Under the pieces are notes generated by a model, which saw nothing but the letters and a program-made list of their open reading frames with translations, was not told the origin of the DNA and did no database searches. A DNA stretch of 64,000 bases from an uncultured Poribacteria bacterium (GTDB taxonomy: Bacteria > Poribacteria > WGA-4E > WGA-3G). Location: assembly GCA_951828385.1 (NCBI GenBank), contig OX639973.1, positions 930,001 through 994,000 on the forward strand, in the 5' to 3' direction. This document shows positions 54,308 through 62,059 of the stretch, piece after piece. Positions within the stretch are counted from its first letter, which is position 1, and the number at the start of each line of letters is the position of its first letter. Both the position numbers and the translations under genes were made by a program.

Positions 54308-57300
54308 ATGCGACAACTCAATCTCAAAACTAACGACAAAGCGATCCGCGACTATTACATCACACTGCAGCAATACAAAGCGCACGCGATTACACACGAA
54401 GGCGCGGTCAGTTCGCCTTTTGATACACTCCTGCAAGTGTGTGCCCAGCAGGTAAACGCCACGCTTGTCCCGCAATATGCGATGCGCACTGTAGCGGGAA
54501 ACCGAATCGTCATTGACGGCGTGATACTCGACGAATACGGACTCCCTTTCGCTTACTGGGAAGCAAAGGACACTGACGACGACCTCATCAAAGCCGTCGA
54601 AGCCAAAAGCAAGGCAGGTTACCCGCTTGACAATATCCTTTTCCAAAACCCGCGACACGCCATCTTGTATCAGAACGGACAGGTAGCATTAGACCTTGAC
54701 ATCACCGAACCGGCACGTCTGATTGCAGCACTCCAGTATCTTTTCTCATATATCCCACCGGCACTTGACAATTGGCAGACTGCGGTCGCGGATTTCAGAG
54801 AACACGTACCAGACCTCGCCAACAAATTGAAAGAACTCATTGACCAACAACACAAAACCGATCCTGCGTTCAAAAAGGCGTTCATGGACTTTTACGAGAC
54901 CTGCCAGACCGCGATTAACCCGGAACTTTCACAGGCTGCCGTTGAGGAGATGCTGATTCAACACATCCTCACGGAACGTATTTTCCGCACCGTTTTCAAC
55001 CGTTCGGATTTCACGCGGCGAAATATTATTGCCCGCGAGATTGAAAACGTCAGCGACGCGCTCATGCAGCACGCGGTGAGTCGCGACGCGTTTCTTGCAC
55101 CCCTGGACCGGTTCTACCTCGCGATTGAACAAGCGGCACTGCTCTGCAAAGACTTCTCGCAAAAACAGCACTTCCTCAACACCTTTTATGAGAAGTTTTT
55201 TCAAGGCTTCTCTGCGGATGTTGCCGATACACACGGCATTGTTTACACGCCACAACCGATCGTCGATTTCATGGTGAAAAGCGTTGAACATATCTTGAAA
55301 ACCGAGTTCGATCGATCGTTGTCGGACAGCGGTGTGCATATTATTGATCCGTTTGTCGGGACGGGCAACTTCATCGTCCGCCTCATGCAAGACATCCAAG
55401 GCGCGGCGTTAGAAGAGAAGTACCGCCACGAGTTGCATTGCAACGAGGTGATGCTCCTGCCCTACTACATCGCGAGTCTGAACATAGAGCAGGAATTCTT
55501 TCAACGCACGAGGACATACGTACCGTTTGAGGGGATCGCGCTTGCGGATACGTTTGAGTTGCTTGAGCAGCAGCAAGGTGAGCTCTTCACACGTGAAAAC
55601 ACGGAGCGGGTCAAGCAACAGAAGGCAGCGGATATGTTTGTTGTCATAGGTAACCCACCTTACAATGCATGGCAGGTTAACGATAGCGACAATAACAGAA
55701 ATAGAAAATACGCGGCAATGGACGATCGGATTGCCGAAACCTACGTAGCAGATTCTAAAGCAACCCTCAAAAATGCACTCTACGATCCATACATAAAAGC
55801 GATTCGATGGGCATCTGACCGGATTGGTGCGGAAGGCGTTGTTGCATTCGTGACAAATAACGGATTTCTTGAGGGTTTAGCGTTTGATGGGATGCGGAAA
55901 CACCTCGCAAATGATTTCGACGCGATCTATGTTCTTGATTTAGGTGGAAACGCTCGGAAGGGATTAAAGGTCTCGAATGCGAATGTGTTTGGCATTCGGG
56001 TGGGCGTGAGCATCAATTTTTTCATCAAAAAGAGTTCCGTCAAGGTTGAATTATCCAACAAAAAGAGTTCCGTAGGGGTTGGGTTACCCAACCCCTACTA
56101 CTATAAAGCAGACGAGCTGTGGAATAAACAGCGGAAATTCGACTTTCTGAATGAATGCGGACACATAGGCAATATTGAATGGCAAGCGATTCAACCGGAC
56201 GCACGATATACTTGGCTCACCGAAGGGCTCCACGCCGAGTTTAACACCTTTATCCCTATTGGAACTAAAGAAGCGAAGGCGCAGAAAGGTGTAGCGACGG
56301 ATGTGATCTTTAAGACTTACTGCAGAGGTGTCGTGACCAACCGCGATGCGTGGGTTTACAACTTCAACCGAAATGCCCTAACCAAAAATGTTCAGGGAAT
56401 GATCGGCATTTACAACACAGAGGTAGATAGGTGGAGGCGTCGAGAGAATCAGCGAGTGGCGGTTAATGATTTTGTGGTTTATGATGATACGAAGATTAAA
56501 TGGGATCGGGAATTACGTCAACACTTGCAACGGGGCAGATATGCTGAATGGACAGACAACAAGGTGCGTACCTCACTCTATCGTCCGTTTACCAAATCAA
56601 ATTTGTTCTTCGACCGGGTTTTGAATAATTGTGTTTACTTACTGCCATCCTTCTTTCCAACGCCTGAAACAGAAAAGGAAAATCAGGTGATATGGCTTAA
56701 GGTGGGAAAAGAATTGCCGATGTTTGCCCTAATGACAAACCAAATTCCAGACTTACTGCCACAGAGTGGTTCTCAATGTTTCCCTTTCTACACCTACAAT
56801 GAAAATGGCACAAACCGACAAGAAAACATCACCGATTGGGCATTGGCGGAATTCCGAAATCACTACAATGATGATACTATCACCAAGTGGAACATCTTCC
56901 ACTACAATTACGCCCTCTTGCACCATCCGACCTATCGTGAGAAATACGAGATGAACCTCAAGCGCGATCTCCCGCATATCCCGTTTGCCGAAGATTTCTG
57001 GGGATTTGCGAAAGCAGGCGAGGTGTTAGCAGATATCCACGTCAACTATGAAGCTGCTCCGGCATACAATCAATTGAGACAATCCGAAACATCTGGAGTG
57101 CCGGTCAATTGGTACGTGGAGAAGATGAAGATGTCCAAAGACAAGACGCAGTTGAAATATAACGAGTTTTTGACGCTGGACGGCATCCCTGTGGAGGTTT
57201 ATGACTATAAGTTAGGGACTCGGTCTGCGTTGGAGTGGGTGGTCGATCAATATCGTGTGAAGGTAGACAGGCGGAGTGGGATTAAAAACGACCCGAATCG

Positions 57301-57397
57301 TGAAGCAGAGCCGCGGTATATTGTGGATTTGATTAAGCGGGTTATCACTGTGAGCCTAAGGACAGTGGAGATTGTTGGGAATTTGCCTGAACTTTGA
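54308..57397 (+). CDS. Single-chain type ISP-like restriction-modification enzyme (nuclease-methylase-TRD)
   Basis: The 1029-residue protein resembles the ~1000-residue 'type ISP restriction/modification enzyme' group. An N-terminal PD-(D/E)xK-like region shows VIDGVILDE ... FAYWEAKD near residue 83. A helical linker follows, then an N6-adenine methylase core with motif I DPFVGTGNF near residue 345 and motif IV GNPPY near residue 448. The C-terminal ~450 residues, with DLLPQSGSQCFPFY and the KLGTRSALEWVVDQY block, should include the target recognition domain. No helicase motifs are visible, so it would act more like a type IIG enzyme than LlaBIII. Residues ~573-597 are an extra insert of two 11-residue repeats (KKSSVKVELSN, KKSSVGVGLPN) encoded by a palindromic repeat. 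No separate specificity gene is adjacent. Confidence 0.88.
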   Translation: MRQLNLKTNDKAIRDYYITLQQYKAHAITHEGAVSSPFDTLLQVCAQQVNATLVPQYAMRTVAGNRIVIDGVILDEYGLPFAYWEAKDTDDDLIKAVEAKSKAGYPLDNILFQNPRHAILYQNGQVALDLDITEPARLIAALQYLFSYIPPALDNWQTAVADFREHVPDLANKLKELIDQQHKTDPAFKKAFMDFYETCQTAINPELSQAAVEEMLIQHILTERIFRTVFNRSDFTRRNIIAREIENVSDALMQHAVSRDAFLAPLDRFYLAIEQAALLCKDFSQKQHFLNTFYEKFFQGFSADVADTHGIVYTPQPIVDFMVKSVEHILKTEFDRSLSDSGVHIIDPFVGTGNFIVRLMQDIQGAALEEKYRHELHCNEVMLLPYYIASLNIEQEFFQRTRTYVPFEGIALADTFELLEQQQGELFTRENTERVKQQKAADMFVVIGNPPYNAWQVNDSDNNRNRKYAAMDDRIAETYVADSKATLKNALYDPYIKAIRWASDRIGAEGVVAFVTNNGFLEGLAFDGMRKHLANDFDAIYVLDLGGNARKGLKVSNANVFGIRVGVSINFFIKKSSVKVELSNKKSSVGVGLPNPYYYKADELWNKQRKFDFLNECGHIGNIEWQAIQPDARYTWLTEGLHAEFNTFIPIGTKEAKAQKGVATDVIFKTYCRGVVTNRDAWVYNFNRNALTKNVQGMIGIYNTEVDRWRRRENQRVAVNDFVVYDDTKIKWDRELRQHLQRGRYAEWTDNKVRTSLYRPFTKSNLFFDRVLNNCVYLLPSFFPTPETEKENQVIWLKVGKELPMFALMTNQIPDLLPQSGSQCFPFYTYNENGTNRQENITDWALAEFRNHYNDDTITKWNIFHYNYALLHHPTYREKYEMNLKRDLPHIPFAEDFWGFAKAGEVLADIHVNYEAAPAYNQLRQSETSGVPVNWYVEKMKMSKDKTQLKYNEFLTLDGIPVEVYDYKLGTRSALEWVVDQYRVKVDRRSGIKNDPNREAEPRYIVDLIKRVITVSLRTVEIVGNLPEL
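56023..56098 (+). repeat. In-frame tandem palindromic repeat inside the restriction-modification gene
   Basis: Two tandem units start with AAAAAGAGTTCCGT (first copy 56026-56040, second 56059-56073). The second unit continues as a perfect palindrome GTAGGGGTTGGGT (56072-56084), spacer T, ACCCAACCCCTAC (56086-56098). The first unit continues as a decayed version (CAAGGTTGAATTATCCAAC). The reading frame stays open through both, adding about 25 residues. Confidence 0.75.
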
Positions 57398-57399
57398 TT

Positions 57400-58158
57400 C
57401 TAAAACCGCTTCAAGTCTCCCCACGTTGTCGTGAGTTTTCCTTGGGGCGTTACGGTGAACCCGCCGCTGTTTGGAACGCTATCGCCGGTGACAGTGATAT
57501 TATCAAAACGTGCCGTATAATTCGAGAGACCGAAACCGACACCACCCGTCCGAAAGTCGGGAAATCCAGCGAAATTGAAATTGTGTCCCCCATGTTGAAC
57601 GTCTTTGAGATTCCGAATCTCTGTGGGTTTCATGACTTGCTTTTCATTAACCCAGAAGGCAACCACGTTTCCATCAACGCTTAATTTTAGATGCGCCCAC
57701 TTATTCAATTTTAAAAGTGGGTGGGGTTCAGTGTGGAGGGTTAGAAATATTACGTCGTGCAAATTGCCGTATGCACAACTCATCCGTGATTCGTGAAGAG
57801 GTTCACCATCAACCAGCACTACTGGATCCGCAATACTGCAGTAGATTAGCCAAGTTCCCTTAACCCGCCCGGCAATTGAGATATTGGAAATACCGTGTTT
57901 TTTAAGGGGTTTGACATCAAATTTAATAGTATAGTTTTCCCATGTGTTATCGCCGGTTGTGAGCAAACGAAGAAACGTCTCACGACTGACGGCGTGGAGT
58001 TCATCATCAATAATCTCCCATGAACCAGACGGGTTATTCAATTGGATGAGTTCCTGCCACCTTTGCAGCTCTCTGTCGTCGAAGGTTTCGAGAAACGTTC
58101 CCGCCACGGCAGAAAAAGGTAGCAATAAAAGTAGGATCATAATGCCTGTAAATTTCAT
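57400..58158 (-). CDS. Secreted LamG/DUF1080-like jelly-roll protein
   Basis: The 252-residue protein has a signal peptide (residues 1-19, MILLLLLPFSAVAG). It is a concanavalin-like jelly-roll domain: FDDRELQRWQEL, WEIIDDELHA, NYTIKFDVKPL, WAHLKLSVDGNVVAFWVNEKQV and a final GVGFGLSNYTARFDNITV. Such domains bind or hydrolyse sugars; no catalytic residues are assigned. The C-terminus TPQGKLTTTWGDLKRF resembles the tail of the beta-helix protein at 1207-2589, hinting at a shared sorting signal. It is convergent with the restriction-modification gene and ends 2 bp from it. Confidence 0.78.
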   Translation of the reverse strand: MKFTGIMILLLLLPFSAVAGTFLETFDDRELQRWQELIQLNNPSGSWEIIDDELHAVSRETFLRLLTTGDNTWENYTIKFDVKPLKKHGISNISIAGRVKGTWLIYCSIADPVVLVDGEPLHESRMSCAYGNLHDVIFLTLHTEPHPLLKLNKWAHLKLSVDGNVVAFWVNEKQVMKPTEIRNLKDVQHGGHNFNFAGFPDFRTGGVGFGLSNYTARFDNITVTGDSVPNSGGFTVTPQGKLTTTWGDLKRF

Positions 58159-58190
58159 TTTGTACCTTCCTTGATTTCAGAACATTAGAT

Positions 58191-58835
58191 TCACGGCGAT
58201 AGGCGCGTCATCTCCCATATTTCATCGGGCTGCAGCGTGTAACAGAGCCGATCATGGAGACGGCTTGGACATCCCTGCCAAAATTCAAATAGATTTGGCA
58301 CGAGTCGGTACCCACCCCAATGCGGCGGACGCGGAATATCCTCGGATGAATATGTCTCTTCCGCGCGTTGGTAACCGTCTGTGAGATGTTCTCGGCCGCT
58401 AATAACGATGCTTTGGCGTTCTGTTTGTACGGCGAGTTGACTACTCACAGGACGACTGGCGAAATAGGCATCTGATTCTTCCGGGCTCATTTTCTCAATG
58501 ATACCCGTACTACGTACCTGTCGGTCGAGTTCACGCCAATAGAAAACCAAGGCGGCGTTTGGGTTCTCCGCGAGTTCTTTCCCTTTTTGGCTCTCATAAT
58601 CGGTATAGAAACAGAACCCTCTTGCGTCAAAACCTCTAAGGACTACCATCCGGGCAGAAGGTATGCCGTCCGGTGTCGCTGTCGCTAACGTCATTGCGTC
58701 TGGCAGGTCTATTTCGGCGGCAATCGCATCAGCGAACCATTGCTCAAAGAGTTCAAAAGGATCGGAGGCGACATTCTGCTCAAGCAGGTGCCCGTTTTGT
58801 GCGCTGTATTCTCTGCGGAGTTTATCAGTGTTCAT
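58191..58835 (-). CDS. pdxH: Pyridoxamine 5'-phosphate oxidase
   Basis: The 214-residue protein makes pyridoxal 5'-phosphate using FMN. AMTLATATPDGIPSARMVVLRGFDARGFCFYTDYESQKGKEL, VFYWRELDRQVRSTGIIEKM and the C-terminal WGGYRLVPNLFEFWQG and RLHDRLCY motifs are diagnostic; Arg and His residues bind PLP and FMN. The length is normal. It is downstream of trkH and may be in the same transcription unit. Confidence 0.95.
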   Translation of the reverse strand: MNTDKLRREYSAQNGHLLEQNVASDPFELFEQWFADAIAAEIDLPDAMTLATATPDGIPSARMVVLRGFDARGFCFYTDYESQKGKELAENPNAALVFYWRELDRQVRSTGIIEKMSPEESDAYFASRPVSSQLAVQTERQSIVISGREHLTDGYQRAEETYSSEDIPRPPHWGGYRLVPNLFEFWQGCPSRLHDRLCYTLQPDEIWEMTRLSP

Positions 58836-58843
58836 AATTGAAA

Positions 58844-58890
58844 TAGTTGTTCGTTATTGGTTATCGGTTATCAGTTAAGAGGTTTTTGGT
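58844..58890. repeat. Heptamer-repeat element D
   Basis: TAGTTGTTCGTTATTGGTTA is followed by TCGGTTATCAGTTAAGAGG. It matches the left half of the 60421 and 52196 elements, without a clear right half. It lies between trkH and pdxH. Confidence 0.5.
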
Positions 58891-58908
58891 TAAATCAGAT
58901 TCTGCACA

Positions 58909-60414
58909 TCAACCTTTCCAGAAATTTGGGGAAAAGAGGATAAGTACGGTATAAAGTTCTAAGCGTCCGAGTAACATACAGAAAGAGAGGACGAATTTTC
59001 CGGTTGTATGAATATGTGCGTAGTTGTCAGTGGGGCCGACACTGCCGAGCCCAGGTCCGATGTTTCCCATGGTAGCGATTGTTGCGCCTGCGGCACTGAC
59101 AAGGTCAAGCCCTAAAGTTGTCATGATACAGGTTACAATCGCGAAAATTCCGATAAAAAAGAAGAAAAAACCGAGCACGTTCGTCATGACTTCGGGTGGT
59201 ACTACTCGGTCGTTAACCCGAATAGGTAGCACAGCATGTGGGAAAATGAGACGTTTAATTTCAGCACCGCTCTGTTTGATAAGGAGGAGGAACCGAACCT
59301 GTTTCATCCCGCCGCCAGTAGAACCCGCACACCCGCCGTAGAACATAAGTGTCACCAAGATGAACTGGGATAGGGCGGGCCACTGTTCAAAATCAGCAGT
59401 GCCGTAGCCTGTGGTTGTGATGATAGACATCACCTGAAACGCCGCATAGCGGAGCGATGTCCACATCGAATCATAAGGCACGTCTCCATCGACCTGAAAC
59501 CTGATGGTATTCCATGAGATTAAAGTGATACTGACTGCGATAACAATGCAGTAAAACTTAAACTCTGTATCTTGGAAATAACTTTTGACATTGCCTCGGA
59601 GTGCCCGATAGTGGAGTGCGAAATTGGTGCCAGCGAGGAACATAAAGAAGCAGATGACGATGTCAATGTAGACGCTATCGTAGTGGCCGATGCTGGCGTT
59701 CTTTGTAGAGAACCCGCCGGTCGCCATTGTTCCAAAGGTATGACAGAGTGCATCGAAGAGCGACATACCGCCCAGCATGAGTAGCACAGTTTCAAGAACA
59801 GAAAGGAGTAGATAAACCCCCCAAAGCAGTTTAGCGGTTTGTGCGATGCGAGGGGTAAGGCGATCGGTTTGCGGTCCAGGTGCTTCGGCGCGAAAAAGCT
59901 GCATGCCGCCAACACCGAGCATCGGCAGAATAGCCACTGCAAGCACAACGATCCCCATTCCGCCGAGCCAATGTGAGAAACTTCGCCAGAAGAGCATCGC
60001 GTGTGAAAGGTGTTCAATCTCGGTCAGCACGGTGGCACCGGTCGTTGAAAACCCCGCCATAGATTCAAAATAGCAGAAAGAAAATTCTGTCCACAGGGAG
60101 CGTCCGTCAGCGTGAAAGACATCTGCGGATAGATAGGGGAGTGTGCCAAAAAGTGCGACTGTTACCCACCCTAAAGCGACGACGGCAAAACCTTCTCGGA
60201 TGCCGAGTTCTTCCTGTCGTGCTCGAATACTGAATCGAAGGATTAAACCGACAATCAGAGTGATTATTGCTGAAATAACAAACGCCATCAAATCGCTTTG
60301 GATTTCATCGGCGGTTGCTCGATAATAGAGAGCCACTCCCAACGGGAGTAGCATAGTCCCCGCGAGACAGATAAGTAAATTACCGAGGGTGTAAATAGTT
60401 AATTTGAGGCTCAT
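58909..60414 (-). CDS. trkH: Trk-type potassium transporter subunit TrkH
   Basis: The 501-residue protein is the membrane channel of the Trk K+ uptake system. It has four membrane-pore-membrane units with selectivity loops STTGATV, TMATGGFSTKNAS, TTTGYGTAD and TMGNIGPGL. SHWLGGMGIVVLAVAILP is the family block. The extra GGCAGSTGGGMKQVRFLLLIKQ follows the third pore. TrkA lies 185 bp upstream on the same strand. Confidence 0.95.
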   Translation of the reverse strand: MSLKLTIYTLGNLLICLAGTMLLPLGVALYYRATADEIQSDLMAFVISAIITLIVGLILRFSIRARQEELGIREGFAVVALGWVTVALFGTLPYLSADVFHADGRSLWTEFSFCYFESMAGFSTTGATVLTEIEHLSHAMLFWRSFSHWLGGMGIVVLAVAILPMLGVGGMQLFRAEAPGPQTDRLTPRIAQTAKLLWGVYLLLSVLETVLLMLGGMSLFDALCHTFGTMATGGFSTKNASIGHYDSVYIDIVICFFMFLAGTNFALHYRALRGNVKSYFQDTEFKFYCIVIAVSITLISWNTIRFQVDGDVPYDSMWTSLRYAAFQVMSIITTTGYGTADFEQWPALSQFILVTLMFYGGCAGSTGGGMKQVRFLLLIKQSGAEIKRLIFPHAVLPIRVNDRVVPPEVMTNVLGFFFFFIGIFAIVTCIMTTLGLDLVSAAGATIATMGNIGPGLGSVGPTDNYAHIHTTGKFVLSFCMLLGRLELYTVLILFSPNFWKG

Positions 60415-60420
60415 GTTTTA

Positions 60421-60584
60421 TAGTTGTCAGTTGTCAGTACGATTTTTTTCTACGAAAAAAATCTTTCAGTTATCAGAAAGAGACTTTGGGATTATCAAAT
60501 ATTTCTTTTATTGGTCATCGGTTAAAGAGGCGTATGGTTTAATCAAATACCTCTTTAACTGACAACTGACAACTGACGACTGTT
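60421..60584. repeat. Heptamer-repeat inverted element E
   Basis: The 164-bp block starts TAGTTGTCAGTTGTCAGTAC and ends with ACTGACAACTGACAACTGAC followed by GACTG. Between are CAGAAAGAGACTTTGG, also seen in the 52314 block, and CCTCTTTAACTGAC. It fills the trkA-trkH gap. Confidence 0.6.
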
Positions 60585-60599
60585 ATAACTGATCACCCT

Positions 60600-62006
60600 T
60601 TAGTTTCTCCGTTCAGCGAATAGGTCTTCGACAACAGGGATTGCCTCAGGCATACTAAAGACGATAACGCGATCTGCGGGTTGGATAACAGATTGCCCGG
60701 TCGGGATAATGAGTTTTTCCCGCCGAAGGATAGCACAGATAAAGGCATTTTCTGGAAATTTAGTTTTGAAGACGGAGAGTTCTTTATGGACAATTTTTGC
60801 GTTGACCCCGGCGACAATCTCAATGACTTCGGCATCTATGCCGTGAAGCGAGGCAACAGAAATTATATTTCCACGGCGGATAAGCCGCAAAATATTGCTA
60901 ACAACAGTCAGATGCCGACTGACGGCACCATCAAGCCTCGGAATACGTGCTAACAACGGAAGGTAACTCGGCTGCTGGACGAGTGCGAGTGCCCGTTGTG
61001 CCCCGTTCTCTTTCGCTGTCATACACGCCATAATGTCGTTTTCATCGTCTCCTGTAACGGAAACAAACCCGTTGACATCATCGATACCTGCTTCTTCAAG
61101 CAGCCGAAATTGGAGATAATTGCCTTGTAAAACGGTCGTGTGCTTTAGCCGCTGGGATGCGAGTCGGGCTTCGGTTTGATTCTCCTCGATAAGTTTGACG
61201 TTGGTGTCGTTCTCTTCAAGCGTGCGTGCGAGTTCAATCCCGATAGGGCTGGCGCCGACAATGATAACACGGTCCAGCTGCTGATTGAACGTGATACCGC
61301 TGATACGTAGCAATTGTTCAACTGCCAGGGCGCTGCCGATAACAAAAACTTCGTCACCCTGTTGTAAAGCATCGGTACCTCTTGGAATGATAATGTGTCT
61401 ATTGCCGTTACTGATAGGGTTTCCGTTATTAGAACGTCCACGCCGGCTAATCGCAGCAAATCGGATATCGTTGAGCAGTCCACTAACATCTAACTCGACA
61501 AGTGATTTTCCAATTAACGGATTTGACTGTTTGACCCGAAAGGAGACAAGTTGTATCCTGCCATCCTCAAATTCAACAATTTCTCGTGCTTCAGGTATCT
61601 GTAACAGCCGAACGAATTCAGCGACACAGAGTTGCTCAGGATTAATCAGCAGATCAATGCCAAAATCCTTAGGTCTCAGACCGCTTTCTGTAGAGAAATA
61701 GTCAGGATTGGAGACGCGCGCGATTTTTGTGTTAACGCTGTATCTCTCGGCAATCTGACACGCGAGCATATTAATTTCATCGCTGTTGGTAACGGCGATA
61801 AGGAGACCGGCTTCATCAATCCCAGCGGTTTTGAGCAGTCGCGGCGATGCGCCTGAGCCGCGTAAAGTCTGCAAGTCCAACTGTTCGTTAACTCGGCTGC
61901 AGGCGGCATTGGATTCATCAATGAGGACAACGTCGTTATGCTCAGCGGTGAGAAGTTTGGCGGTATGAAACCCAACTTCGCCTGCCCCTATAATTATTGC
62001 TTTCAT
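60600..62006 (-). CDS. trkA: Trk potassium uptake regulator TrkA
   Basis: The 468-residue protein is the cytoplasmic NAD(H)-binding regulator of TrkH. It has two RCK/KTN units, each with a Rossmann glycine motif: KAIIIGAGEVGFHTAKLL at the start and RVIIVGASPIGIELARTL near residue 235. A TrkA_C domain follows each. Length is as in E. coli TrkA (458). It pairs with TrkH encoded downstream, the usual partnership for constitutive K+ uptake. Confidence 0.95.
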   Translation of the reverse strand: MKAIIIGAGEVGFHTAKLLTAEHNDVVLIDESNAACSRVNEQLDLQTLRGSGASPRLLKTAGIDEAGLLIAVTNSDEINMLACQIAERYSVNTKIARVSNPDYFSTESGLRPKDFGIDLLINPEQLCVAEFVRLLQIPEAREIVEFEDGRIQLVSFRVKQSNPLIGKSLVELDVSGLLNDIRFAAISRRGRSNNGNPISNGNRHIIIPRGTDALQQGDEVFVIGSALAVEQLLRISGITFNQQLDRVIIVGASPIGIELARTLEENDTNVKLIEENQTEARLASQRLKHTTVLQGNYLQFRLLEEAGIDDVNGFVSVTGDDENDIMACMTAKENGAQRALALVQQPSYLPLLARIPRLDGAVSRHLTVVSNILRLIRRGNIISVASLHGIDAEVIEIVAGVNAKIVHKELSVFKTKFPENAFICAILRREKLIIPTGQSVIQPADRVIVFSMPEAIPVVEDLFAERRN

Positions 62007-62013
62007 GTTTTTG

Positions 62014-62050
62014 TAGTTGTTGGTTATTAGTTGTTGGTTGTTAGTTAAGT
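62014..62050. repeat. Heptamer-repeat element F
   Basis: TAGTTGTTGGTTATTAGTTG is followed by TTGGTTGTTAGTTAAG. It is the left half of the heptamer family, located between trkA and the LRR gene. Confidence 0.45.
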
Positions 62051-62059
62051 CATTTGATA

